NCBI RefSeq assembly: GCF_006170445.1
Contig: NZ_VCNA01000002.1
Span: forward strand, 248,001 to 312,000
Direction: 5' to 3'
From: Brevibacillus dissolubilis
GTDB lineage: Bacteria > Bacillota > Bacilli > Brevibacillales > Brevibacillaceae
Length of the DNA: 64,000 nt
This document shows, piece after piece, positions 34,844-44,644 of this stretch; position 1 is the first letter of the stretch; each line of letters starts with the position of its first letter. The position numbers and the translations under genes are program-made. The notes below the pieces were generated by a model. It was given only the letters and a program-made list of their open reading frames with translations, did not search any database and was not told the DNA's origin.

Positions 34844-35824
34844 TTAGAAATCTAAGACTTCGTTCAGTGCTTTAACGACACGTGCAGGGTTTGGTACCCA
34901 CAGGTCTTCCGCAAGCGGTTGTGCCAGGATGGTATCTGGACCCGCTACGCGCAGGATCGGTGCTTCGAGGTGCAAGATGCCTTTTTCAGCGATTTGCGCC
35001 ATGATTTCTGGTGCTGCACCAGCTGTTCTTTGCGCTTCTTGTACCACGATGGCACGACCGGTTTTCTGGATGGAAGCCAGGATCGTGTCGGTATCGAGCG
35101 GGCTGAGGGTGCGAAGGTCGATGACTTCTACTTTGGCACCGCGTGCTTTTTCGATTTCTTCTGCTGCTTTGAGGGAAGTATGTACCATTGCGCCGTAAGT
35201 GATGATGGTCGCATCAGTACCTTCACGTACTACGTTGGCTTTCCCGATTGGAATCGTGTAGTCGCCCTCAGGCACTTCGCCTTTGAGTGCGTAGTAGAGC
35301 TTCAGGTGCTCCATGAAAAATACTGGGTCATTGTCGCGGATTGCGGAGAGCAGAAGACCTTTGGCATCTGCCGGGTTGGAAGGACATACCACTTTGATAC
35401 CAGGGGTCTGCATGATGATCCCTTCCAAGCTGTCTGCGTGAAGCTCAGGTGCTTTTACACCCGCACCAAATGGTGTACGGAAGGTGATCGGGCTGTTGTA
35501 AGCGCCGCCGGAACGGAAACGCATACGGGAAGCCTGAACCGCGATGGTGTCGAGTACTTCAAAGATAAAACCGATAAATTGGATTTCTGCTACCGGACGG
35601 AAGCCTTGCAGACCAAGACCTACCGCCATACCACCGATACCGGATTCAGCGAGCGGAGTGTCAAATACGCGGTCTTCGCCGAATTTTTCTTGCAGGCCTG
35701 CGGTTACACGGAATACGCCACCGTTTACCCCGACGTCCTCACCGAAAATGAGGACGTTCGGATCTGATTCAAGCGAGATGCGAAGTGCATCGGTAATTGC
35801 TTGTTGCATCGTCATTACTGCCAT
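34844..35824 (-). CDS. pdhB: Pyruvate dehydrogenase E1 component, beta subunit
   Basis: A 326-residue subunit that with PdhA decarboxylates pyruvate using thiamine diphosphate. Marks are [19 protein letters not shown], the TPP-contacting Glu in [14 protein letters not shown], and the C-terminal [17 protein letters not shown] and [15 protein letters not shown]. The ATG follows GGAGGCACGAACC. Second gene of the operon, 45 bases after pdhA. Intact and of usual length. Confidence 0.97.
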   Translation of the reverse strand: MAVMTMQQAITDALRISLESDPNVLIFGEDVGVNGGVFRVTAGLQEKFGEDRVFDTPLAESGIGGMAVGLGLQGFRPVAEIQFIGFIFEVLDTIAVQASRMRFRSGGAYNSPITFRTPFGAGVKAPELHADSLEGIIMQTPGIKVVCPSNPADAKGLLLSAIRDNDPVFFMEHLKLYYALKGEVPEGDYTIPIGKANVVREGTDATIITYGAMVHTSLKAAEEIEKARGAKVEVIDLRTLSPLDTDTILASIQKTGRAIVVQEAQRTAGAAPEIMAQIAEKGILHLEAPILRVAGPDTILAQPLAEDLWVPNPARVVKALNEVLDF

Positions 35825-35869
35825 GGTTCGTGCCTCCTACTGGGAAAAGTCTTTCTCTTGCTTCAGTGC

Positions 35870-37099
<1,230 letters not shown>

Positions 37100-37127
37100 A
37101 TAATACAGGTTTTGAAAGGTGTGTCAA
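37100..37127 (-). promoter_or_regulatory. Sigma-A promoter of the pdhABCD operon
   Basis: Minus-strand TTGACA (37127-37122) and TATTAT (37105-37100) are separated by 16 bases. The match fits a strongly expressed central-metabolism operon. Confidence 0.8.
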
Positions 37128-37315
37128 TAAAGCTGTCAGCAATTTGTCGATTGTCCCAAGCCCAAAATGATTGAACACAAGTAAATCCCTACAACCTTCA
37201 ATTTTCTCCATGTGTCCATGTTCTATTCATCCTACCAAGCACCCATCCACTCTTGTTCACATACACTACAATGGACTTTTTAAGAAGGAATATGTACCTA
37301 GGAGGAATGTCTCGA

Positions 37316-38206
37316 ATGTACCCTTATTTTGGCACCCGGAAACAATGCAAAGAGGTCCCGGTTACCTTTCCCCCGCAGATCCAGCGCGTACATCCCGGCC
37401 AGGAATCGATGATGAATCCAAGACCCATAGCAGAAAACAAACGATACAGAGGCAGTGGTAAACTGAGCGGGAAAGTGGCGATCATCACGGGCGGCGACAG
37501 CGGGATCGGGCGAGCCGTAGCCTATGCATTCGCCAAGGAAGGCGCTGATGTGGCGATTGTGTATCTCTACGAATGCGGAGATGCCGAGGAGACCAGACAA
37601 CGGGTGGAGGAGCTGGGTCAGCGGTGTCTGCTGTTGCAGGGTGACATACGGGATGAGGGGTTTTGTCAGCGGGCGGTGAATGAGACGGTACGGGCATATG
37701 GGAAGCTGGATATCTTAGTCAATAATGCAGCTGTCCAATACCTGCAAAAAAGCATTCTGGATATCACGGCGGAGCAGCTGGAGCTGACCTTTCAGGTGAA
37801 TGTGTTTGGGATGTTTCACATGACCAAGGCTGCACTCCCTTATCTCGACCGGGGAAGCTCGATTATCAATACCACCTCGATCGTCGCCTATATCGGCTAT
37901 GCAGAATTGCTCGATTATTCGGCTACCAAAGGGGCGATCACGGTGTTTACACGCTCGCTGTCCCTCTCCCTGTTGGATCAGGGAATCCGGGTCAATGCGG
38001 TTGCGCCAGGGCCGATCTGGACACCGCTGATCCCGTCGAGCTTTACCGCAGAAGGCGTGACAGAATTCGGTCTGCAGGTACCGATGCAGCGGGCGGGGCA
38101 GCCATACGAGGTGGCTCCGGCTTATGTCTATCTCGCGTCAGATGATTCGTCCTATGTGAGCGGGCAGGTCATTCATGTGAACGGTGGGATGATCACGGGG
38201 TCGTAG
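37316..38206 (+). CDS. SDR-family oxidoreductase (YhdF-like), paralogue of the gene at 12290
   Basis: A 296-residue NAD(P)-dependent short-chain dehydrogenase. The ATG at 37316 (MYPYFGTRKQCKEVP) is chosen because AGGAGG lies ten bases upstream and it aligns with the start of the paralogue at 12290-13189. It has the Rossmann motif TGGDSGIGRAVAYAFAKEGA, NNAA, and the catalytic TSIVAYIGYAELLDYSATKG. Both share the N-terminal extension with PRPI near residue 40. The role of this group is probably stress-related, with unknown substrate. Monocistronic with a large terminator. Confidence 0.9.
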   Translation: MYPYFGTRKQCKEVPVTFPPQIQRVHPGQESMMNPRPIAENKRYRGSGKLSGKVAIITGGDSGIGRAVAYAFAKEGADVAIVYLYECGDAEETRQRVEELGQRCLLLQGDIRDEGFCQRAVNETVRAYGKLDILVNNAAVQYLQKSILDITAEQLELTFQVNVFGMFHMTKAALPYLDRGSSIINTTSIVAYIGYAELLDYSATKGAITVFTRSLSLSLLDQGIRVNAVAPGPIWTPLIPSSFTAEGVTEFGLQVPMQRAGQPYEVAPAYVYLASDDSSYVSGQVIHVNGGMITGS

Positions 38207-38231
38207 CCGTACACCTCCGTTCACACGGAAT

Positions 38232-38298
38232 AAAAAACAACCCTGTGGCACGGGCATGGTGAACGGTCACCATCGTGCGTACAGGGTTGTTTTTTTTA
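38232..38298. terminator. Large bidirectional terminator
   Basis: AAAAAACAACCCTGT at the left pairs with ACAGGGTTGTTTTTT at the right, closing an inner GCACGGGCATGGTGA/TCACCATCGTGC stem. It ends the SDR gene and the convergent EamA gene. Confidence 0.88.
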
Positions 38299-38307
38299 CC
38301 ATTTCTT

Positions 38308-39297
38308 CTAACTAGCCGGATTGGATGGTTTGTGAATATCCACAAATGACGTGTCTTCCGACTGTGGTTGCTCTACAGGGCTGTCTTGCTTTTTCCGCCC
38401 AACGGTGACCAGCAGCACTCCTGCCACAATCAACGCACCGCCGATGAAAAATTGGCTGTCAAGCTGTTCACTGAGCAATAGCCAGCCCAAGACCGAGCCT
38501 ACCAGCGGCTGGAAAAAGAAAAAGAGTGACCCGATCCCGGCGTCCATCAGTTCCATCCCCTTGTTCCAGAGGAAGAACGCTCCCGCCGTCGCGACGATCC
38601 CCATGTAGAGGATGCCCAGCAGGATGAGCGAATCCTGCAGATGAACCGGACTGTCGGTCGTCATGAGTTCCCAGATCATGGTAGGCGTAGTGAATCCCCA
38701 TGCAAACAGGATCGCATAGGTAGTAATCGTCAGGGATGAGTGTCTTGCTGAGGCGACCTTGACATAGACCGACAGCAAGGCCCATGTGACTGCCGCACCA
38801 ACCAGCAACAGACTGCCCCAGAAGGATGCGCCCATCTCCGAATCCCAGCCGACGACAATCCCGACGCCTATCGTAGCAAGCAGAAGCGAGATGATTTTGC
38901 GGGCATCCCATGCTTCGGACAGGATATAGCGGGCAAAAATCACGATAAATGCGGGTGTCGCCGAGGTGATCAGCGCCCCTGTGTGGGCATCAGACCACTT
39001 CGTCCCGATAAACTGAAGGCAGATCGACACGAAGTACCCGATAAAGCCGATCCAGGCGAACATCCACCAGTCTTTTTTCTCGATGTGTACAGATGTTGCG
39101 GTCTTTCGCTGGGCCAATTTGACGAGTGCATATAACACACAAAAGGCAACCGCATACCGCAGCCACATCAGCGTAATCGGCGGGACGTAATCCATCACAT
39201 ACTTACTGACTACATACATACCGCCCCAAATACTTGCCGCAAGCGAAAGACAGATCGCCCCTGCCCCTGTACTTTTCATTCCTGTCTGTTTCATCAT
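38308..39297 (-). CDS. EamA/DMT-family exporter
   Basis: A 329-residue inner-membrane protein with ten membrane segments in two EamA repeats (first LAASIWGGMYVVSKYVMDYV, second FWGSLLLVGAAVTWALLSVYV). The C-terminal tail is hydrophilic (QPQSEDTSFVDIHKPSNP). Members export metabolites, amino acids or drugs; the substrate here is unknown. GGAGGTC precedes the ATG pair at 39297. A leader of about 180 bases upstream holds a 16-residue leader peptide and a terminator, so expression is probably controlled by transcription attenuation (see the features at 39341-39443). Confidence 0.9.
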   Translation of the reverse strand: MMKQTGMKSTGAGAICLSLAASIWGGMYVVSKYVMDYVPPITLMWLRYAVAFCVLYALVKLAQRKTATSVHIEKKDWWMFAWIGFIGYFVSICLQFIGTKWSDAHTGALITSATPAFIVIFARYILSEAWDARKIISLLLATIGVGIVVGWDSEMGASFWGSLLLVGAAVTWALLSVYVKVASARHSSLTITTYAILFAWGFTTPTMIWELMTTDSPVHLQDSLILLGILYMGIVATAGAFFLWNKGMELMDAGIGSLFFFFQPLVGSVLGWLLLSEQLDSQFFIGGALIVAGVLLVTVGRKKQDSPVEQPQSEDTSFVDIHKPSNPAS

Positions 39298-39340
39298 CTA
39301 TGACCTCCGTCTCGTTCTTTGAGAGTTGAATGGTGTTCTC

Positions 39341-39393
39341 AAAAAAATCTCAGACGGGGCTTACTCAGAACGTATCTGTTATTCCCCCCGTCT
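39341..39393 (-). terminator. Leader terminator (attenuator) in front of the EamA exporter gene
   Basis: On the minus strand, AGACGGGG (39393-39386) and CCCCGTCT (39359-39352) pair perfectly, an inner CAGA/TCTG stem sits in the loop, and GAGATTTTTTT follows. It is a textbook intrinsic terminator located between the promoter and the transporter start, and its 5' arm begins within the stop codon of the leader peptide. Confidence 0.75.
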
Positions 39394-39443
39394 TAGGAAG
39401 CGAGGACTGGGGTATCATTTTCAAACAGAGTCATACCGAACAT
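39393..39443 (-). CDS. Leader peptide of 16 residues for the EamA exporter
   Basis: An ATG at 39443 preceded by GGGAGG at eight bases opens a short frame, MFGMTLFENDTPVLAS, stopping with TAA at 39393. The stop codon abuts the 5' arm of the leader terminator. A ribosome paused at or near the stop would cover that arm and prevent termination, the layout of stalling leader peptides such as those before antibiotic-resistance or amino-acid genes. The peptide has no run of a single amino acid, so a sensing of a drug or metabolite by the ribosome exit tunnel is more likely than classical amino-acid attenuation. This is inference. Confidence 0.6.
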   Translation of the reverse strand: MFGMTLFENDTPVLAS

Positions 39444-39481
39444 GCTGCATGCCTCCCTTCTCTTTTTAGCATGTGGTTTCT

Positions 39482-39490
39482 ATTGTAACA
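39482..39490 (-). promoter_or_regulatory. Extended -10 promoter for the EamA leader
   Basis: Minus-strand TGTTACAAT (39490-39482) gives TGN plus TACAAT, an extended -10 element, about 40 bases before the leader peptide start. No good -35 box is seen. Confidence 0.45.
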
Positions 39491-39539
39491 GACAGATCGT
39501 TTTTGTAGTAGAAAAATTCTGTTTACTTATGAGTCAAGG

Positions 39540-39571
39540 AAAAAGAGAAGGCTTGTGGGCTTTCTCTTTTT
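39540..39571 (-). terminator. Terminator of the C39-like lipoprotein gene
   Basis: AAAAAGAGAAGGC pairs with GCTTTCTCTTTTT with one mismatch, with a T run on the minus strand. It sits 17 bases past the stop. Confidence 0.75.
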
Positions 39572-39587
39572 GGGAGGAAGTCTGCTG

Positions 39588-40595
39588 CTAACGGTACGAC
39601 AAGGCTTGCTTCCCAAGCGCGTTGTACGAGGCTTCCAGGCGTTGTTTATCTACCTTGACGTTCTTTTTTCCAGACAGTGGATCGTTGAGATAGACATGCT
39701 CCGGGTCGTAGCCTGTCAGGACGACGGCATGCAGGTCAAGCGGGGTCTTGATCTGCTCCTGACCATGCTTCCATGCCTCCCATCTGTCGGGGAGCCGGTA
39801 GTCGCCAGTGGTCCAGATCACGACGGGTCTGCCTTGCTCCAATTGGGTGAGCAGTGAGTGGAACGGCTGTCCGGTCAGGTTCAGTGTACGATCACCGAGA
39901 TAGCGGCGCATAAGCTGTTCCATCGGTTGGTTGAAGACAGCGAAGCCAGGGCCGGTTTTGCCTGTCATATCGCCGACGAAGCCGTGGCTGGGATTGCCCC
40001 AGCGTGTGATATTGCCGCCTTGTCTGATGACAGGGTCGGGATCTTTGGGGAGCTGCTCGGCCAGTTGCATCTTGGTGACATCCTTGCCTGTGTATTGCAT
40101 CAGCATGGCGAGACTGGTTACTTCGCAGCCGAATTTGAGCTCGGGGTTTTGGCGGATGAGCGGGACATTGAGCAGGACACCGGATTTGGATGGTGGGGTG
40201 TCAGATCGTAAGCCGCTTTGATCTACCCTTGGATGGATAAGAACCGATTGATTGCGGTTCGGCGACCCATCATTGCTCCGATCCGTTCTGGCCGCGCCTT
40301 CTGTGTTGGCTGTCGGTTGTCCTTCCAGAACACCGCCTCTGTCTATGTCTTTGTCTGCCGAATGTTCAGCTACATTCCTATTGCCATTGTTTTTAACCGT
40401 TGTGGCATTGTTATCTTCATTCCAACTGTTAACCTGCTCACCAGGATGTGCATGTTCACTGCGGACAGCCTGTTGGGTCTGTGCTTGAGAGGGCTTTGTC
40501 GCCTTCGCCGCTTGATTCTGTTCGTCACTCCGTCCGGTAGTGGAGCAGGCACTCAGGAGGACGGCCAACAGCAGGAGTCCTGTCTGTCTTTTCAT
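39588..40595 (-). CDS. Lipoprotein with a C39-like cysteine peptidase domain
   Basis: A 335-residue exported lipoprotein. The signal peptide ends in the lipobox LLSAC, so the mature N-terminal Cys is lipid-modified and anchored outside the membrane. About 115 residues of low-complexity linker (Asn, Gln, Asp, Ser) follow. The Peptidase_C39_2 domain then has the catalytic Cys in LKFGCEVTSLAMLMQY, the His in LDLHAVVLTGYD, and the Asp/Asn in VYLNDPL. The family is papain-like but no specific substrate is known; a role in cleaving cell-wall-associated or peptide substrates is a guess. Monocistronic. Confidence 0.85.
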   Translation of the reverse strand: MKRQTGLLLLAVLLSACSTTGRSDEQNQAAKATKPSQAQTQQAVRSEHAHPGEQVNSWNEDNNATTVKNNGNRNVAEHSADKDIDRGGVLEGQPTANTEGAARTDRSNDGSPNRNQSVLIHPRVDQSGLRSDTPPSKSGVLLNVPLIRQNPELKFGCEVTSLAMLMQYTGKDVTKMQLAEQLPKDPDPVIRQGGNITRWGNPSHGFVGDMTGKTGPGFAVFNQPMEQLMRRYLGDRTLNLTGQPFHSLLTQLEQGRPVVIWTTGDYRLPDRWEAWKHGQEQIKTPLDLHAVVLTGYDPEHVYLNDPLSGKKNVKVDKQRLEASYNALGKQALSYR

Positions 40596-40710
40596 GATGA
40601 TTCCCTCGTTCCTTATTCGGTTTGACGGCTTTGCTTACATAATCCCTCCAAACCCAGCCTTTATGTTATGGAGTACCATCCAGTTTTTGGTGAAATGGAT
40701 TTCCCGACAA

Positions 40711-40749
40711 AAAAAAAGATGACTCCTGATGAATTCAGAAATCATCTTC
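40711..40749 (-). terminator. Terminator of the YqcI/cupin pair
   Basis: AAGATGA...CCTGA pairs with TCAG...TCATCTT in an imperfect hairpin. On the minus strand it is followed by a long T run (complement of AAAAAAAAA). Confidence 0.65.
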
Positions 40750-40785
40750 CGGCTGCATAGCTGCCATGGTTCTGTTTGATATGTA

Positions 40786-41130
40786 TTACACCATATACCT
40801 CTGCTGATTCTCTTCCGTATCCATATAGATCAGATAGGTACACCCTTCTGGCCCGGCAACCGACGAATGGACGGTATGCTTGGGCAACAACAGCTGATCC
40901 CCGGATCTACAGGTCATCGCCAGCTCCCCCACCATAAACGTGATCGAGCCTTCCACGATCAACAGAATCTCATTGACCGGATGCGTGTGGGTCGGATGCT
41001 CCCAGCTTGGCAGGTCGCGCTGAATCTCGATGAAGCCCTGGGTGGGCAAAAGCTTTAGCACCGCCTGCTCCAATGTAATCTTTGTACCACGGATCACCTG
41101 CAATTGTTCAACCGTTTGGCGCATCATCAT
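40786..41130 (-). CDS. Small cupin-domain protein
   Basis: A 114-residue single-domain cupin. Metal ligands are visible in WEHPTHTHPVNEILLIVEGS (HxH...E) and in LPKHTVHSSVAGP (second motif His). The start at 41130 (ATGATGATG) is chosen for AAGGGGG directly upstream; the longer frame to 41289 overlaps the YqcI gene with no ribosome site. The ATG lies one base past the upstream stop, so the two genes are translationally coupled. Small cupins of this kind act as dioxygenases, isomerases or binding proteins; the role here is unknown. Confidence 0.8.
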   Translation of the reverse strand: MMMRQTVEQLQVIRGTKITLEQAVLKLLPTQGFIEIQRDLPSWEHPTHTHPVNEILLIVEGSITFMVGELAMTCRSGDQLLLPKHTVHSSVAGPEGCTYLIYMDTEENQQRYMV

Positions 41131-41131
41131 G

Positions 41132-41896
41132 TTATGCCCCCTTCCCTTCTGCTTTCTTCTCTTTATGCAGTGCGTGAAATGGACACTGTGTGGGGGAGCT
41201 GTTGTCATCCTTGAGAAAATACTGCTTCCATTCCAGCTTGTCCTCTTCCCCATACAGCCCCAGCGCCGGATGCGCCCCGACCTTATCATAGGAAGCGAGA
41301 CGTTGGCGGACAGCCTGCACCGCTCTTAGCCCCCGCTCCCCTGTCAACTCGTCGAACACCCACAACGGCTGAAACGTAATCATGAACGTCTTGCTTTTGC
41401 GGCTCTTGCGTATCTCGTGCGCTGGTGTGTTGCACACGACAAAAATCGGCTCCCCGTTGAAACAAAACTCCCACAGATGACTCCCTGTGTCATGCGGAAT
41501 CTGCCTGGGCCATGCTTGCGGATCGTGCTTATGCAGGAAATGAATCACATCCCAGAAAATTCGCTCATATTGGTCCATGGTCTGTATCTCCTGCATCGGC
41601 TGGAAAAAAGCGACCAGCGAGGTATTACGGCCCAACTGCCTGTACCCTTCTGTATAGCGGATCAGTTGATCACGCAACTGAAAAAGGGCCTGCTCCTCTG
41701 TCGGTTCGCCGATAAAGCTGTAGCAAAGCGTGTCCGCCCGAAACCCCTCTACCCCAAAAATACAGGGAAACGGACTCTCTTCCCCAAGCATGTCCTGCTT
41801 GAGTGCCTCATACGCCCCGACTCCCCAATCCGGTACACCAATTCCCTGTTCGATCTCATGTCTGCGCAGCAAACCCAGTTCGTTCCCTGTCGTCAT
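41132..41896 (-). CDS. YqcI/YcgG family protein
   Basis: A 254-residue cytoplasmic protein of the YqcI/YcgG family. Its marks are SPFPCIFGVEGFRADTLCYS, NTSLVAFFQP, WDVIHFLHKHDPQAWPRQIP, HLWEFCFNGEPIFVVCNTPA and HEIRKSRKSKTFMITFQPLW. The conserved Cys of PFPCIFG and WEFCF suggests a thiol or metal site; members are linked to N-oxygenase-like or heme chemistry in some clusters but are mostly uncharacterised. ATG at 41896 is chosen for AAAGGAG ten bases upstream. It is coupled to the small cupin gene that follows. Confidence 0.85.
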   Translation of the reverse strand: MTTGNELGLLRRHEIEQGIGVPDWGVGAYEALKQDMLGEESPFPCIFGVEGFRADTLCYSFIGEPTEEQALFQLRDQLIRYTEGYRQLGRNTSLVAFFQPMQEIQTMDQYERIFWDVIHFLHKHDPQAWPRQIPHDTGSHLWEFCFNGEPIFVVCNTPAHEIRKSRKSKTFMITFQPLWVFDELTGERGLRAVQAVRQRLASYDKVGAHPALGLYGEEDKLEWKQYFLKDDNSSPTQCPFHALHKEKKAEGKGA

Positions 41897-42120
41897 ATGT
41901 CCCTGGCTCCTTTTCGATATATAGGTGTTTGGTAATAGAAACAACAGGTGGGAGTCAGGAAGCTATCCATTTTGTCGTGCCACTATCGTCCTGTTTTTAC
42001 CATTTGTATCACATTATATACGAAAAGAATATAGATTCCAATAATGTTAGAGTGTATTTTATTAATTTTCTGGTCTATTTACACGAATGGTACTAATGTG
42101 AATAAAAAAGGAAAGATGTA
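41897..42120. other. AT-rich spacer between DUF2625 and YqcI genes
   Basis: About 220 bases of AT-rich sequence that presumably includes the YqcI promoter. I see no gene or strong hairpin in it. Confidence 0.4.
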
Positions 42121-42804
42121 CTATTCTCTTTTTTGGAATCGTGCTTGGAAATCAAGCGTCATGCCCCAGCATTCTTCAATTGGAACCGTCTTTTTGGAAC
42201 GTGTATTCATGTCCGGCCCCTCCGCCCACAGATAGGGATAAACCGAGAGGGCTTGGTCACCGCCGATATTCTTGACATCCTCTATCCAGTTATCCCAGCG
42301 AAACGTCTCGTAAAAGCGATTGAGATCACCAACCAAGGCCCAATGGATAAAGGATGAGTAGCTCATCTCAAGGTTTTCCCACTCTAACGTATCAGGAGCA
42401 AGATAAAACACGTGACCGAGTTCCCCAGTCAACGCGCCTCCATTAAGGGCGAAGAATCCACCCAGGACATCGTCCGCGATAAGCAATACGCCGGGAATCC
42501 TGTGTGAGGTGATGTCCTCTGTCTCTGTTGAGAAGCCGTTCCATGACGCAAGATCACGCGGCAGACACTGATGTCCTGCACCAAGAATGCGAAGCCATCC
42601 ATGTTGGATCAAGATTCCACCTGTATAGTAAGCGACAGCACCCAGGAGCGATTTGGTAGTCACCTGAAGTTGTAGGAGGACTTGATCACGGGTATTCCCT
42701 TCTGTTGGAAGAATTTCTACTGAGTGTTTGGCTTGGCTGTGCATGTCCAACAGGTTTTGCCAACTGCTGTGTGATGGATCGATTAAGTCTTGTAGAAGTT
42801 TCAC
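42121..42804 (-). CDS. DUF2625 family protein
   Basis: A 227-residue soluble protein. GTG at 42804 follows GGGGGAGC. Marks of the DUF2625 family include LGAVAYYTGGILIQHGWLRI, GAGHQCLPRDLASWNGF, GVLLIADDVLGGFFALNGG and FIHWALVGDLNRFYETFRW. Family members sit in varied genomic contexts and their role is unknown. The context here (AT-rich flanks, no partners in operon) adds nothing. Confidence 0.85.
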   Translation of the reverse strand: MKLLQDLIDPSHSSWQNLLDMHSQAKHSVEILPTEGNTRDQVLLQLQVTTKSLLGAVAYYTGGILIQHGWLRILGAGHQCLPRDLASWNGFSTETEDITSHRIPGVLLIADDVLGGFFALNGGALTGELGHVFYLAPDTLEWENLEMSYSSFIHWALVGDLNRFYETFRWDNWIEDVKNIGGDQALSVYPYLWAEGPDMNTRSKKTVPIEECWGMTLDFQARFQKRE

Positions 42805-42955
42805 GATTGCTCCCCCTTTACTCTGAATCTTCTTCTAAAGCTTTTGCATCAAACCAAATATCTGCCTGTTCCTCTGATTGGTAACTTTCTTACAATAATA
42901 TTTTGATATATATATTTACATTTTTTTATTTTTACCCCAACAATCAGGAATACAA

Positions 42956-42999
42956 TTGACCATCTCTCCACATCCACGTAAAATTAGTTGGTATACCAA
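42956..42999 (+). promoter_or_regulatory. Sigma-A promoter with palindromic operator at the start site, for the MFS gene
   Basis: TTGACC (42956-42961) and TAAAAT (42979-42984) have a 17-base spacer. A perfect 12-base palindrome TTGGTATACCAA (42988-42999) covers the expected transcription start, where a bound repressor would block the polymerase. It resembles GntR-type operators (TNGTNNNACNA family). The regulator is not adjacent. Confidence 0.7.
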
Positions 43000-43050
43000 A
43001 TGTTGGGCTCATACATACAGATGCACCCGACGAGATAAAGGGAGTGATGA

Positions 43051-44313
43051 ATGATGGCAGAAACAACGGTGTCGAAGGGCAACTTTTTCCAGAACAAATT
43101 TGTCCGCGTCATAATGACATCGGCCATCTTGTTGCAAGTGGGGGTATGGGTGCGAAACTTCGCAATCCTGCTGTTCGTCATGGAGCAGACCAATAATGAC
43201 CCGTATGCCGTATCGATGATTTCGGTTGCGGAGTTTGCCCCGATTTTCTTGTTTTCGTTTATCGGCGGCACGTTTGCAGACCGCTGGCGTCCAAAGCTGA
43301 CCATGATCTGGTGTGACATCTTAAGTGCGTTATCCGTCTTCTTCGTCTTGTTCACACTGATGTATGGATCATGGAGAGCGGTCTTTTTTGCGACACTGGT
43401 GTCCGCGATTCTGTCCCAATTTTCCCAACCTTCCGCGATGAAGCTGTTCAAGGTGCATATTCCTGCTGAACAGCTGCAGGCGGGGATGGCGATGTTCCAG
43501 ACCATCATGGCGATCTTCATGATCATCGGTCCGGTGCTTGGGACGTACGTATTCCAGACCTTTGGAATCACGGTTTCGATTGCTGTGATGGGCGTGATGT
43601 TCCTGCTGTCGGCGGCGGTATTGTATTTCCTCCCCGCTGATCAGAAGGAGACAACGGATAAGCCTGCTACACAAGTCTGGACAGAGATGGTGGACGGCTT
43701 CCGCTATGTTCTCTCCAAAAAAATGCTGCGTCACCTCGGTCTCTGCTTTGCTTTTGCCGGGGTAGCCGTAGGGATTTTGCAGACACTGGGGATTTTTATC
43801 GTGGTGGAACGGTTAGGGCTGCCAAAAGAGTATCTCCAATGGATGATGGCCACTTATGGTACAGCAATGCTGATCGGCGGCGGTGTCGTCATGGGTCTCT
43901 CCAAACAGGTGGCTCCACAAAAGCTGTTGATGCTCGGTACTCTCTCCTCTGCTTTGACGGTTGCGGGAATTGGTTTGTCAACCAACCTTACCCTGACCCT
44001 CGTCCTGCAGTTCATCGCAGGCTTCTTCTTCCCATGTGTGCACATCGGGATCAACACACTGATGCTCAAATCCACCGAGGAAGCCTTCGTCGGTCGTGTC
44101 AACGGTGTGTTAAGCCCGCTGTTCATGGGTATGATGGTCATCTCAATGAGCTTGGCAGGATGGATGAAAGAGGTCTTTTCGCTCGTGGCTGTGTATGAAG
44201 CTGCCGGATTGTTCTTTTTCCTCGCGATGCTCTCGATGGTTCCGGTATTCCGTCTGAAGCCAGATGTGAAACCAACGGAATCAGAAAAAGGCGAACCGAT
44301 GCCAGGCGTATAG
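43051..44313 (+). CDS. MFS transporter (drug-exporter type)
   Basis: A 420-residue inner-membrane protein with about 12 membrane segments. The loop motif GGTFADRWRPKLTMIWCD after helix 2 is the conserved MFS motif A (G-x3-D-R-x-x-R type). The closest form is the MFS-3/EntS-like group exporting drugs, siderophores or macrolides. AGGGAGTG lies seven bases before ATGATG at 43051. Monocistronic, behind a promoter with a repressor-like palindrome. The substrate is unknown. Confidence 0.9.
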   Translation: MMAETTVSKGNFFQNKFVRVIMTSAILLQVGVWVRNFAILLFVMEQTNNDPYAVSMISVAEFAPIFLFSFIGGTFADRWRPKLTMIWCDILSALSVFFVLFTLMYGSWRAVFFATLVSAILSQFSQPSAMKLFKVHIPAEQLQAGMAMFQTIMAIFMIIGPVLGTYVFQTFGITVSIAVMGVMFLLSAAVLYFLPADQKETTDKPATQVWTEMVDGFRYVLSKKMLRHLGLCFAFAGVAVGILQTLGIFIVVERLGLPKEYLQWMMATYGTAMLIGGGVVMGLSKQVAPQKLLMLGTLSSALTVAGIGLSTNLTLTLVLQFIAGFFFPCVHIGINTLMLKSTEEAFVGRVNGVLSPLFMGMMVISMSLAGWMKEVFSLVAVYEAAGLFFFLAMLSMVPVFRLKPDVKPTESEKGEPMPGV

Positions 44314-44330
44314 CTAAAGCTTAAGGTTCA

Positions 44331-44391
44331 CCCCCACCCTCTTCTGGATCTTCGGGCATTTTTGCTCTGGGACTGGAAGGGGGTTTTTTTA
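44331..44391 (+). terminator. Terminator of the MFS gene
   Basis: An ACCCCC...GGGGGTTTTTTT pair with additional internal pairing; a run of seven T closes it. Confidence 0.6.
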
Positions 44392-44492
44392 CTGGCAAAA
44401 ACAGCGTGACATGATCTCTCCCTAAGTACACACACTATACCTGTTCCTTACACGGACAAACTTCACGTTGGACGATGAGGAGGAGGCACCAT

Positions 44493-44636
44493 ATGGCGTA
44501 CAAATGCTTTCACTGCGAACACGATTCAGAGTCCGGTCACGCAATCACCCTCTACAACACAACAGGGGACGAAGAGCGCTTCGAAGTGTTGTGTGACAAC
44601 TGCTACGCCGATTGGTTGCTGTCGCTCAAAGGGTAA
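44493..44636 (+). CDS. 47-residue zinc-ribbon-like protein
   Basis: A short gene with the product MAYKCFHCEHDSESGHAITL... ending in DWLLSLKG. Two Cys pairs, KCFHCEH and VLCDNCYADW, spaced 29 residues apart, form a likely zinc ribbon. GAGGAGGAGG lies just before the ATG and a terminator follows at 44645, so it is a self-contained small gene. The role is unknown; small zinc ribbons of Bacilli often bind RNA polymerase, ribosomes or DNA. Confidence 0.75.
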   Translation: MAYKCFHCEHDSESGHAITLYNTTGDEERFEVLCDNCYADWLLSLKG

Positions 44637-44644
44637 GGAAAACC

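Noticed and set aside
39298-39480. Metabolite riboswitch before the second EamA gene
   Set aside because: A three-way-junction-like folding can be drawn, but no known riboswitch consensus is matched, and the leader-peptide explanation fits the ribosome site, frame and stop position better.
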